64,000 nucleotides of DNA from Salminus brasiliensis (Eukaryota > Chordata > Actinopteri > Characiformes > Bryconidae), in contig NC_132900.1 of assembly GCF_030463535.1 (NCBI RefSeq), positions 24,731,456-24,795,455 on the forward strand, in the 5' to 3' direction. Each line of letters opens with the position of its first letter. Position 1 is the stretch's first letter. Shown here in pieces: positions 33,801 to 43,039 of the stretch. The notes under the pieces are model-generated. The model was not told the origin of the DNA. It was given only the letters and a program-made list of their open reading frames with translations, and made no database searches. The position numbers were made by a program, and so were the translations under genes.

Positions 33801-34827
33801 CACTTTCTGGATGGCCCGATTGATCTGGATAGGGTTTTTTTTTTAAACGATGACAAACCGAAATTAAATAGGAGTAACGAGGCTATTTTGAATATGTAAG
33901 GTTTAGAAGATAACTGCATGAAAATGTATGAAGTACAAGTAAGATAAGATAAGATAATCCTTTATTAGTCCTACAGTGGGAAAATTCTTAAGTAAAAAGA
34001 ATTACTCCAGTAAAGTATAGATAACCAACATTTCTTAAGTAAGGTAACAAAGTATTTGTACTTCGTTACATGACATCTCTGCTTGTTTAGGTGTTTCTTA
34101 CAGCTTCACACAACATGTAGAGCATGCTGAATCACTGTAACTCTTTACATTCAGCTCTACAGCAGACACTTATTACATAGCAGAGAAAACCTACTGACTG
34201 ACATCTGATTCTGAGATAATAATCATAAGAACTAAAAATCATATTTATTAATGTAAGAAATGTTCTTTACTGATTTCTTACCGTGAATGAAAAAGACAAC
34301 TTTCGACCAGACTGGCACACTCAATTACCTCTACCACTACTAGAGGGAGGTAGTGTGCTTTTTTTCAAGCTGAATAAACTTCAGTAAAATCTAACCGGAC
34401 TGAATGTATGAATATTTCATACCAGTAAAATGATCTTCTTATGAAAGATTATTAATTATTCACACTAGTTTCACATTTAGCAGGATAAACCTAGACTACA
34501 TATCATAAGTACATTGAAATGCATTAATGCCAGAACTGCAGTGGTTTGCTGGTTTAGAAGGATCAGAGTTATCTATCATCTCTATGAGTAGAAGAACAGA
34601 ACCAGCAGATCAGACCAGTTCAGAAATCAGTTATTGTTCACTGTTCAGAACACATCCATCAGAAACCCTTCAAGACTATAAGAAGAACCAGATAGTGAAG
34701 AAAGCTTATTAATTATGAGTACAGGTGTGTGGTGTTTAGTGTCAATTAATGTATAAAGATAATGTATTAAAAGTAGAGATGCACCTGAGAAAAGGAGCAG
34801 AAGGAGGAAGACAGGGATGGTTGCCAT
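24516..34827 (-). CDS. Gene C: nine-CTLD C-type lectin-like protein (1,103 aa)
   Basis: Thirteen coding exons on the minus strand splice into one frame: leader 34,827-34,785; CTLD1-1 32,642-32,307; CTLD2-1 32,196-31,861; linker 31,734-31,687; CTLD1-2 30,476-30,129; CTLD2-2 30,002-29,667; linker 29,550-29,488; CTLD1-3 28,103-27,756; CTLD2-3 27,629-27,294; linker 27,176-27,114; CTLD1-4 26,160-25,813; CTLD2-4 25,692-25,357; CTLD3 24,886-24,516. All borders are phase 1 and the summed length is 3,312 nt with no internal stop. Order in the protein: leader 1-14, four CTLD1-CTLD2 pairs separated by 16-21-residue linkers, then CTLD3 at 981-1,103. No later membrane segment is seen. It could instead be read as several small genes, but only one leader exon exists on this strand and there is no internal terminal exon. 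CTLD2-4 has unusual extra cysteines (QTCC, SACRN). Confidence 0.8.
24935..25323. mobile_element. MITE with about 40-bp inverted repeats in last intron of gene C
   Basis: The left end aggccctgtttacacttggc and the right end (reverse complement) aggccctgtttacacttagc continue as matching arms through ctgggtgatc. The 389-nt element has no coding capacity. Terminal gggccctgtttacac-type ends are known from hAT-like MITEs. Confidence 0.8.
25357..25692 (-). CDS. Gene C exon: CTLD2-4
   Basis: The acceptor is attcctccacag and the donor a|gtaagt; 336 nt. It is like the other CTLD2 exons but reads QTCCRK for QTYCRK, QNKAV for QNEAV, WDW for WEW and SACRN for SAYRN, the most diverged CTLD2 of the gene. 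Confidence 0.9.
25813..26160 (-). CDS. Gene C exon: CTLD1-4
   Basis: The usual acceptor site reads tgcac rather than tgcag. The next AG upstream, ttctttag ending at 26,161, would start the exon 15 nt earlier and keep frame, adding VFSPA. The donor is caag|gtaaat. The first cysteine is Arg (QSRLRTF). The core and closing cysteines are intact. Confidence 0.8.
26161..27113 (-). other. Gene C intron, module 3/4
   Basis: The intron is paralogous to 28,104-29,487 and 30,477-31,686 (for example tttccatgcatatgttcaac and gccataactatgtgaccaac). It is about 0.43 kb shorter than the 28.1 kb intron, lacking the part with tgttttctctgaacgtggac. Confidence 0.8.
27114..27176 (-). CDS. Gene C linker mini-exon 3
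   Basis: 63 nt, phase 1-1, acceptor tctctatcag, donor aaag|gtaacagg. It encodes KPINSSIDYRNGQGPLGCRKK, already far from the CTLD3 original but with conserved length and C-x-K-K end. Confidence 0.7.
27294..27629 (-). CDS. Gene C exon: CTLD2-3
   Basis: 336 nt, phase 1-1, canonical splice sites. It encodes [20 protein letters not shown] in the variable loop, [26 protein letters not shown] and closing VLC and ALCYSS. Confidence 0.9.
27756..28103 (-). CDS. Gene C exon: CTLD1-3
   Basis: The ancestral acceptor is tgcac. The alternative ttctccag starts the exon at 28,103, adding VFSPA in frame. The domain keeps [39 protein letters not shown] and closing RCYKQ. Confidence 0.8.
28104..29487 (-). other. 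Gene C intron, module 2/3
   Basis: The longest of the three paralogous module introns. Long stretches match 30,477-31,686 almost base for base, showing recent tandem duplication of a unit of about 2.37 kb. Confidence 0.8.
29488..29550 (-). CDS. Gene C linker mini-exon 2
   Basis: 63 nt, phase 1-1, acceptor tctctttcag, donor aaag|gtaacagg. It encodes KPINASIAYRNGQDPLRCRKK, close to linker 3. Confidence 0.7.
29667..30002 (-). CDS. Gene C exon: CTLD2-2
   Basis: 336 nt, phase 1-1. It encodes [53 protein letters not shown] and ALCYSS. Confidence 0.9.
30129..30476 (-). CDS. Gene C exon: CTLD1-2
   Basis: The ancestral acceptor is tgcac, with ttctccag 15 nt upstream in frame. The opening reads [13 protein letters not shown], so the first cysteine is Trp. 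It also reads GLYQNQSSTKW and closes [14 protein letters not shown]. Confidence 0.8.
30477..31686 (-). other. Gene C intron with CTLD3 fossil
   Basis: Directly after linker 1 the intron still reads as the rest of CTLD3: NRTNLLHIKSDLDSL and, further on, a stretch aligning with the GSWTNWVGGGPP region of the terminal exon, ended by stops (about 31,686-31,560). The remainder is paralogous to the other module introns. Confidence 0.75.
31687..31734 (-). CDS. Gene C linker mini-exon 1
   Basis: 48 nt, phase 1-1, acceptor tctctatcag, donor aaag|gtaacagg. It encodes MSVNVSLECILDYCKK, very close to the start of CTLD3 and to the gene A linker, but 15 nt shorter. Confidence 0.75.
31861..32196 (-). CDS. 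Gene C exon: CTLD2-1
   Basis: 336 nt, phase 1-1. It encodes [50 protein letters not shown] and NGKWETVPC, so it belongs with gene A's CTLD2a rather than with the other CTLD2 exons of gene C. Confidence 0.9.
32307..32642 (-). CDS. Gene C exon: CTLD1-1
   Basis: The acceptor tctcctgcag is intact (unlike the other three CTLD1 exons of this gene); 336 nt. It encodes [38 protein letters not shown] and [15 protein letters not shown], the CSEED type shared with gene A2's first domain. Confidence 0.92.
32700..34784 (-). other. Gene C intron 2
   Basis: No exon is visible. Near 33,945-33,985 there is a short fish LINE-tail-like piece (gataagataagataatcctt then tattagtcctacagtggg). The end around 34,500-34,680 is paralogous to 42,900-43,020 near the pseudogene (gcattaatgccagaactgca). 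Confidence 0.6.
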
Positions 34828-34861
34828 AGTAACAACAAACACTTCCACCAGAGTTGGTTCC
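34785..34861 (-). CDS. Gene C leader exon
   Basis: The acceptor is aaaccctcag and the donor tctcag|gtgcat. ATG at 34,827 gives MATIPVFLLLLLFS, a hydrophobic leader, then the split Gly codon. The upstream frame EPTLVEVFVVT is open but does not join exon 1 in frame. Confidence 0.8.
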
Positions 34862-35120
34862 CTGAGGGTTTGAAATACAGCATCAGAACTGTTCTGGACA
34901 TCAGTCAGTCTGATTATCAAACACAATGTAAACACAGTTTGTAGGAAAGAATTTACATTATAAAACATGTTTCTACAAAGAACAGCTCAAAGGTCCTGCT
35001 AAATCTGTCATAAAAACTGAGACTGAATTTACTCATAACTAATCAATACTGTAAAAAAAAAAAAATGATCAGTTGATTAGAGAAGTCTAGAAGGATGCAG
35101 GAACACGACTGCAGTCATAC

Positions 35121-35215
35121 CTGATGAAGTGCTGGATGCCGAATGAGGAGAAAACACAACCAGAAAATTAAACCTGCTGACATCACAGTGTCAGGAGAAA
35201 TGTAGGCTGGAGTTG
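35121..35215 (-). other. Gene C exon 1 (5' untranslated)
   Basis: The donor cacttcatcag|gtatgac aligns with gene B's aacttcatcag|gtaag. Upstream, tatttgtttatcaactcc matches the start of gene A2 and B exon 1. An ATG inside it (MSAGLIFWLC) is not in frame with the leader. Confidence 0.6.
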
Positions 35216-35236
35216 ATAAACAAATAAGACTGACCA

Positions 35237-35357
35237 GGGCCACGTTTCCTAAAGCATCCTATTGTATTAACATCATCTAAACTGTTAGAGAGAGAGTGTG
35301 TAGCTCACTCTACTCTTTGACCTTTGTGCTAAGATGCTTTTGTGAAACCCAGCCCTG
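35237..35357. mobile_element. Inverted-repeat MITE next to gene C start
   Basis: cagggccacgtttcctaaag and the far end gatgcttttgtgaaacccag then ccctg form inverted ends like those of the gene A/B intron 1 element. Here it lies about 20 nt upstream of exon 1, so it is a separate insertion. Confidence 0.6.
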
Positions 35358-35359
35358 TT

Positions 35360-36376
35360 ACAGATGAAAGACCTAGCTAAGTTGAACTCAATTATACATT
35401 TTTTGGGGTATAAATTAACAAATAAATAAATAACATTTTAAAAGCAACCTGGTGTTGACTGAGCTACAACACTCTAATTCAACCCCCACGCCAGACCAGC
35501 TAGGACAATTTGTTTTGTTCCACACTGACTTTTCTGCTTTTCATACTTTCTGTGGTTGGACAGAGCATTGTTGGACAGAACTCTCTGTTACATTCAGAGT
35601 TCGGCAAAATATCTTTGCGAAGCACTGAATATCCCATTGATAGGCCGCAATGTATGATGAAGGATTGTGAGAATTAAACAACATTGATTCAACAGGAACA
35701 TTCATGTGAACGTTCAAGTTAAAGTTCAAGTTTTTTTTAAGGAAAACCTTAACAAAGTAATCATGAGATCTCTAATCAGCAGTGATGCAGTACAATGTGA
35801 TATTATATGACCTGTCAACAATAAGGTAAAAAGAGGGAAATGTGCTCATGAGGAAGCTACATGCAAATATGTGCCGAGAAAAAATAGTCTCTTTCATAGA
35901 AAGATACAATTATACAAGATACAGTATATTTAATGATATAATATATAATATATAATTATTCTTTGTGTTTTAATTATTTTTTAGTTTTGTAGGCCGTCAT
36001 GAGAGTGTACTGATAAGTCTTCTTTCCTGGGCTTCTGGATTATTAGGATAAAGGGCCACTGTGTTAGTCACATTAAGTCTTTTTCTAGACCAAAAGCTAG
36101 GACGATTCTAAGGGCCTGTGATTGACAAATAAGATCCCATAAAATTTGTGGAGGTACATATATTTTGCATATACATTCATACTTTATTTAGTACACATTG
36201 TACGAATACAGAAATGATCTAAACATATACTACTTACTACTACTAAACTTATAAACTGTCAACCTTCATAAAACATTTTACTCAAAATATTAAAACATTT
36301 CCTTTTATTTTTCTTGTTTGGTAAAAAATAAACATCCAGAGTCTGCATTGTCTGATTTGCCTCTATCCCTCTATTT
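35360..36376. other. Intergenic spacer, no gene seen
   Basis: AT-rich sequence with ata runs near 35,930. No recognisable domain. Confidence 0.6.
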
Positions 36377-36624
36377 CCTATAATAATATAAATATCAACC
36401 AGTCATCAACTGGGAGAAAGTTGTTCCCGCTTCCCCATGCAGAATTCTTTCAGCTGTGTAATATTTTAGCTTTAGTTTGTAGACAGATGGTCAGACAGGT
36501 GTGTAGGTCTGAATTTTACTTGATGGTCAGACAGCTGTTCAGGTGTGAATTTTACTTGTGAGCAGTGCACTGAGAAGAAAAGAAAAACCTCGTTACCAGA
36601 AAAGCAAAGAAAGAAAACATAGAC

Positions 36625-36669
<45 letters not shown>

Positions 36670-37103
36670 CTTTTTAGGAAGAAAGGTGTGTGCAGTTTAT
36701 GAGTGGTGGAAATTAACCTGTTAGCTGTTAGCAGACCACAAAATGTGTAAAGAAGTCTCCAACAATGCTAAAATGTAATCACGGGGGTAACTTTTCCCAC
36801 AGCTGAAGTACAGCATGTACCATTCGAAAAACGATATTTGGCTTAAACCAGACACAGCATTTGAGAACAAGAACCTGTATCCGGTGTGGAAATGTCATGG
36901 TTTGAGGCTGCTCCTCCGAGTAGGGCCTAGAGAGCTAGAATCCTTGAAATTCTTTATTGTATCAGAGGGTGCTTGAGTAAAATGTCTGACCATCTGTCTA
37001 CAAACTAAAGCTAAAATGTTACACAGCTGAAAGAATTCTGCATGGGGAAGCGGGAACAACTTTCTTCCAGTTGATGACTGGTTGATATTTATATTATTAT
37101 AGG
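36377..37103. repeat. Fold-back element with 121-bp inverted arms
   Basis: 36,377-36,497 and 36,983-37,103 are reverse complements with two mismatches by eye (for example tcaaccagtcatcaactggg against ccagttgatgactggttga). The 485-nt interior holds a (GA)n tract at about 36,625-36,662 and sequence related in inverted orientation to 40,610-40,800. Confidence 0.92.
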
Positions 37104-38739
37104 AAAAGTATAACTGAAGTTATTTCAGCCAAGGGGGGGTCGGGGTCCCAGCCATTAGGACATAGGGTGTCACAAGAAAATTGCATTTCTCTTAGTTACA
37201 TTTTACAAATGATTTTTAAAAGACATTTTTTCAGTTTCACTGGTATTAAATGTCCATATGTATTATATTAAAAAGACAAAGGTTATCATGCTGTGTCTTT
37301 TTCCAATGTCTGTATGCTTTTTTCCAGCATGGCAATTCGTTAAGACAAGACTAGACATTATCATTAAGAATACTTTTCTTTTCAAATTATATTTTAACGG
37401 TATAATATTGTCTTTAGCACTTCTTTTTATAGAGGTTTAGAGTTTATCAGTCTTGCATCAAATTGCACTATATCCCACTATAATACAGTTTCTGCTCTTC
37501 TAATTGAGTTAGATTGGTGATGTATTTGTGATATATTTTATGCAAAAACAAGGCAAAGCTTTTTGCCCTTTATTCTAGCCATAATTGTGTGGAAAATCTA
37601 ATTTCCGTTCAAATCTTTGGACATCTCTGAGACATAATGCAACGTTTCTATGTGGGATGTTTTTGGAGACACATTTGCAACTAATTTCCCTATCAAAACC
37701 TCCAGCTTTGTTAACATCCTCATTTCTCAGGTGACACATACCGCTGACATGTAAATGTAGAATGTTAAACATGAAGTGTGCCTTCATCTTTAGAGGTCTG
37801 CAGTTACACAGTTTTTATAGGATGTAGACTTTGTTAACTTAACATTACATAAGAAATCATAGCATATTTTAATGTGATGACTTCAAAGCATGGTTTCCCA
37901 GGCAGGGATTAAGTGTAGTCCTGACCCATAATTAATAACATATGCTATTTTAAACATTATCTACATGGGTATGGTTTTGAGTTCTTCAGAGTATCTAGTA
38001 ATTCATATTAGTATAATTTATGTCCAATCCCATTAACAATAACACTCATAGTAGTGTGATGTGATTTAGCTGTCTTTTTTCATTTTTCATTTTTCAATCA
38101 ATAGTTTTTACTAATCAAGAGAGTACATTAACAAGTAAAGCTCAACTAATTTTGTTTATATATTATTTGATTTCCCCTCACTTTTCTCAGCCTTGCTAAA
38201 TACTAATTACTATCTAGAACTTCCACATCACATGATGTTACCAGTGCTGCGAGGGTGAAGGCTGGCTCAGTTGTCCTTGTGAAGCTCCTCTTTTCAAACT
38301 GCTGCTAACACATCAATGCTAACATGCTTGGAGGAGAATGCTACCTGCTAATTTGGTTGCATCAGCTAACATACATTCATGCTGGCTAGCATCACCCATG
38401 TTAAGTGATGGGGAGAGGGATGGCCATCCTATCCAGGGGCACATAAGGGATTTTAGGCCCCATTAAAAGATTTTACACTGGCCCCAACTACCCCTTAAGT
38501 AACCCCTAAAATCACCCCTTAAGATAACGTGCTAAAATATAATATAATTTGTAATAACATAATGACGTACATTTTTATTACTATCATATTTACAAGTTAC
38601 ATTTACTACAGAGAAAACACATGCATTCTGACAGTAATCAGAAAGAAAATTATAGACAAGCATGCTAAAGGTAAAGGTTATATATCTTCAAGCAGCTTGA
38701 TGTTCCTGTGACTACTGTTGCACATATTATTCAGATATG
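37104..38739. other. Intergenic spacer, no gene seen
   Basis: AT-rich. A short stretch at 38,440-38,490 (gggattttaggccccattaa) resembles 11,370-11,400 and may be a SINE relic. Nothing else is recognised. Confidence 0.55.
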
Positions 38740-39178
38740 TTAAGATACATAGACCTGTAGCCAACCTCCCTGGACGTGGCCGCAGGAGGAAAATTGATGA
38801 CAAATCAAAGAGACAGATAATATGAATGGTAACAAAAGAGCCCAGAAAAAACTTCTAAAGAGATTAAAGGTGAACTTCAAGCTCAAGGAATCGTTTGATT
38901 GCAGTGATTGCCTCAAAAGGTGGTGCAACAAAATATTAAGTTAAGGGTACCATCATTTCTGTCCAGGCCTGTTTCATGAGTTTATTTTAATAATAATAAA
39001 TATAATTCTGTTGAAGGATGGTTGAAAAGCAATGTCTGGCCTTCATTGGTTAATTTTCATACCATTTTTATTTATTACTTTTGTCAGATTCAAGTTATTT
39101 ATATACCACTGTGGTTTTTTTTTACATTAACTGAGGGGTACCAACAATTTTGTCCATGTGTGTATACATAAAGTTCCC
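38740..39178 (+). mobile_element. Tc1-like transposon remnant
   Basis: Forward frames read ANLPGRGRRRKIDDKSKRQI then MVTKEP, the first helix-turn-helix region of a Tc1 transposase. The 3' end accaacaattttgtccatgt + gtgtata is a typical Tc1 terminus. The catalytic part is deleted. Confidence 0.8.
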
Positions 39179-39179
39179 A

Positions 39180-40330
39180 GGACTGGAAAAAGGCTGAGGT
39201 GCAGTCCGAGGGGCCAGCCTGGGCACAGTTCTGGGTATAGGCCATGGCGCATGGCCTGAAACAGATGAGACTATCGGTACAGACTCAGGGGCCAGAGTCA
39301 GGGGTGTACGGCCTAGGAGTCAGCACTGGAGCAGACACTGGCGGCCTGGGAGCCAGCACCAGAGCTGGAGAGGCAGGAGCTGCTGGCACTTGAGACAACC
39401 TGGGTGCGGCACTGGAGCTGGGACAGCGTGCGCTGCTGGCACTGGAGCAGATGCGGCGGGTGCCGCTGGCACAGGCACTGGAACAGATGCGGCGGGTGCC
39501 ACTGGCACAGGCGCTGGAACGGATGCGGGCGTGGCCGCCGAGACAGGAACGGAGCGCCCCATCATGCCAGGCGCCCCGGTTAGCTTTAACTATATTGCTC
39601 TCAGACTCAAGGCTAATCTCACCAAGCCCCATCTCTCCCTCAAAGTCCTCCCAGTTCCATAGGGAAAAGCCTTCAAATGAGGGAGAGACCCGGGAACACC
39701 GCCTTCGCCATCTCCTGCAGGTGGAGGAGGGCTCTTTCTCCTTCCATACATACCCAACGGGGGTCCCGGAAGGGAGGGTCCGTCTAAGGGCACATCTGGT
39801 CCAGGGATTATCCGCTACGTCCATTTGTAGGTCTGGCCTCTGTCACGGTTTGTCACTGGAGACAGAGGCGGATGTACTCGCTGGATACTTTTAAAGAAAA
39901 TAAAACACACCAAACAGAAAACAAACAAGCACAAAGCTTACCAAATTAAACAATACAAGACTCACACAGAAACAGGACAAACTAGAAAAGCAAACAACAC
40001 TCAAACTAACAAACAGGCCATGCCAACAAACCATAAACCGCCGTGTCCATGAACACAGGAACATGCACATTTGCATGCGTGCACAAGCACAAGACCAGAC
40101 AAAGGAAGTCTGAAATGAAAGTGTACTTATAAAAAGACTAACAAGGGACTCACAAGAAACACCTGGGAGTAACAAGGGGGCGTGGCTACAAAAGAGACAC
40201 TGGTGGAAACACTAATGGACAGGCATGGCTAGGGCAGACAAGTTACAAACAGAGCCATGTGCTTGGGAGTACATGGCGACACAAAACAAAGGCAGACATG
40301 ACAACGGGGGCAGGCATGACAGACACTCAC
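39180..40330. mobile_element. Large unclassified repeat with internal GC-rich VNTR
   Basis: 39,410-39,545 contains about 36-bp repeats of ggcactgga(a/g)cagatgcgg + cgggtgcc.... The part from tgtcacggtttgtcactgga (39,841) through gtaacaagggggcgtggcta (40,170) is shared with 23,100-23,420 and partly with 3,880-4,110. Frames here are open only because of GC content; I see no real domain. Confidence 0.6.
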
Positions 40331-40599
40331 ATTTTGATAAAAAATTAAAACAGCTGGTGCTGGGAAAAACAGCATAGACCCATATGACTGGTCACCATAG
40401 TCAAAGCTATAAATGCTAGATAAACCAGCACCAGATTACAAGCACTGGCATCCTGGGGATGACCAGCTAAAACAGAACCAGACCTGACTAGCAAAAACCA
40501 ACATAAACCAGCATAAAAGACATGATGGGATGTGCTTCTGTTTTGCAGCAGGGTATGGAAGAATAATTACAATGTTTAAAGGATAATAAGAATATTTAG

Positions 40600-40703
40600 T
40601 AAATATTTTACTTTGAAAGATTTTTTAAAGCTAACGGGTTAATTTTTTCCACCACTCTCTGACTCCATCCACCTTTCCTCCTGAAGACACACAGTCGCCC
40701 AAT

Positions 40704-40748
<45 letters not shown>

Positions 40749-40805
40749 TTGTTTTCGTTCTTTGTGTTTCTGGTAACCAGCTTTTTCTTTTAAATGCAAC
40801 ATGCT
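40600..40805. repeat. (TC)n-containing repeat
   Basis: A (ct) run at about 40,708-40,744 is flanked by ttaattttttccaccactct and ttctggtaaccagctttttc. Both flanks are found reverse-complemented around the (GA) run in the fold-back element. Confidence 0.75.
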
Positions 40806-40809
40806 ACTT

Positions 40810-41585
40810 CTCTCCCAACTCACTGCATGCAATTACAATTCAATTCTGTTTTAGATGCTGACTGAACCATTTCATATAAACAGAAGGGGGGTTAATAGTT
40901 TAACACTAAAGTAATAATACATAGTGCTAATAAAGGTTTGGGGCCCCTGTCAGTCACAGGCACTCAGAAAATTTCCAGTCCGCCCCTCATACAGCATGCC
41001 TGATCCTACCTACCCAGTGAGTGAGTCACTGGCAAAATGGCAGAACTAATCCCACAAACTGAACTGAACTGGGTTCTTTCTGGGACAGTTTGATCAGCCT
41101 TAAAGGTGAGGTCTGTCATCTCCCATCTCAATTAAAGGTGTTGAAGTCCAGGCTGATTGAGGGAGAGGTGCAAATAATAAATCAAGGTGTGATCAATTGT
41201 GTATCAATTCTGTTAGATGCTGTGTACTTATGATTAAGATCCACACAGGGCAAATTTTACCTTCACCAATGTTAGATTTTTCTGCTTCAGTAATTTGGTG
41301 CTCTGTGGCCATCGTGTGGTCAAATGTTTCCCAGACACTGCTAGAATAGACAGCCTAGCTACACTGCTTTGCATAGAGGGAAACAACTCTGAAGATGGCC
41401 TGAACTTCTGCAACATATGACTCACAATTGTAGAGGCCATAGGTCTACTTTCAAAGATTGTCAGTCCAAATTGGGAAGAAAATGGGGGAAAACAAACAAA
41501 CAAAAAAAAAACAACAACAAAAAAACAAAAAGTAATGATTTAGAGATAAAGACTGGAAGAGGTACTGTGGAACCAGCATTTCAGA
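40810..41585. other. Intergenic spacer, no gene seen
   Basis: No domain recognised. An A-rich stretch is at 41,495-41,530. Confidence 0.55.
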
Positions 41586-41589
41586 TAAC

Positions 41590-42050
41590 ATGGTCTCACA
41601 CAACTCCTGTTGACTTTGCAGCACAACAGACAAGAAAACTCTCAGTGCAAATAGTTATGTCATATGGATAAGGGTATTTGCATGTTTTCACTATAAATTC
41701 ATAACATTAGAAACAATAGAAATATTAATTCAATAACAGGTCAGACAGACTTTCACAAATCTATCCATTTGTATTCTTGTAGAGCCATACAGTGCACATG
41801 TCTAGCACTTTCTAAAGATCTTGTTTTGTTGCAGGACTACAAATTGCATGAACACTAGCTTGATTGTAGTTATTATCTTATAGGTCAGTGATTGGTTCCG
41901 AATTGCTTCAGCACTGCAGAGATTCCTAATGGTAGCATTGTGAGAACACTGAAACTGGTATAGAATTATGAAATGCTGTAATACAGAATATTATACACAA
42001 CACAACAAATAGAATATTTAACAATTTTCCTTTAGTGTAGACCAGGCCAA
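41590..42050. other. 3' flank of the minus-strand pseudogene
   Basis: It aligns with gene C's 3' flank at 22,295-23,060 without that copy's LINE insert. It lies only about 150 nt beyond the CTLD1 fossil, so everything from CTLD2 to the terminal exon appears deleted. Confidence 0.65.
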
Positions 42051-43039
42051 AAGTTAATCTTTTATTGTTGTATGCAGGCAAAATAAAAGAAATACAGGAA
42101 TGCTATTATACACTATCATTTATGCAGTTTCATAGACCAGAAATTACCATACCCGTGGACAATATTTCCTTTTCAATGTAAAGTTTTCAGTCAAAGTGCC
42201 CAGTAGGACTGCAGTGTTGTCTTCTTCACTGCACACAGTGACCAGGTCAGCTCTGCAAGCTGCTCAAGCTTCAGTCTGAGCCAGTTCGTCCAAATGAGAT
42301 GGAAAGTTCTGAGACAGCTTTGTTGTGCAGGAAAAAAGATTGGAGAAATGTTCTCTAGTTAATGGAGCAGAACAGGTGTGGACGTGATGTGTATATATGA
42401 GTGTTTTTAAATCATTTCTTTTTTAAATCATTTTCTTTTTTTCATTTGCTTTATTGATTATTAATGTGGGGATTTGGTTGGAGACTGTTTTGACTGTTTT
42501 TGTCTGTAAAATTAACAGATTTAGGGGTTACACTGTTACACTGTAGAAAAACGTCTGTTAAATTTAATTGAATTCTATCTAAAATCTTAAATGAGTGATT
42601 ACTAACACACTGCTAATGTAAAGTAATGTATGACAGATTAAATCACATTAATAAAGTCCAGTCTACTGAGAAAGTTCAAACTAGCAGTAAATGACAGGAC
42701 ATTAGTTCTAGCTGGTTGTGTTCAGCTCTACAGCTCCAAAGTGAGAAATGATGGTTAAATTCCTCTAAAAAAAGTTTGACTCTATTTGAATGCAGATGCA
42801 TTCTCCATTCTCATCCACGGGTAGGTGCTATTGTACTTTTATAAGGCTTTAATACTTTAATAGTCCACTTTTTTTTTTTTACATTGAGCAGGTAAAATTT
42901 TCCATACTATAAGTACACAGAAATGCATTAATGCCAGAACTGCAGTGGTTTTCTGGTTTAGTAGAATTAGAGCTAATCATTTCTTTGAGTAGAACTAAAA
43001 AGAGTACAGAACACATTCATCAAAAAAAAAAAAAAAAAG

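Noticed and set aside
34645-34968. 107-residue frame around the gene C leader as a small membrane protein
   Set aside because: Only 34,861-34,785 matches the leader exons of genes A and B, with splice sites on both sides; the rest is intron.
39285-39824. 179-residue minus-strand frame rich in Ala, Ser and Arg, and overlapping frames
   Set aside because: GC-rich VNTR inside a repeat; several frames on both strands are open and none has a domain.
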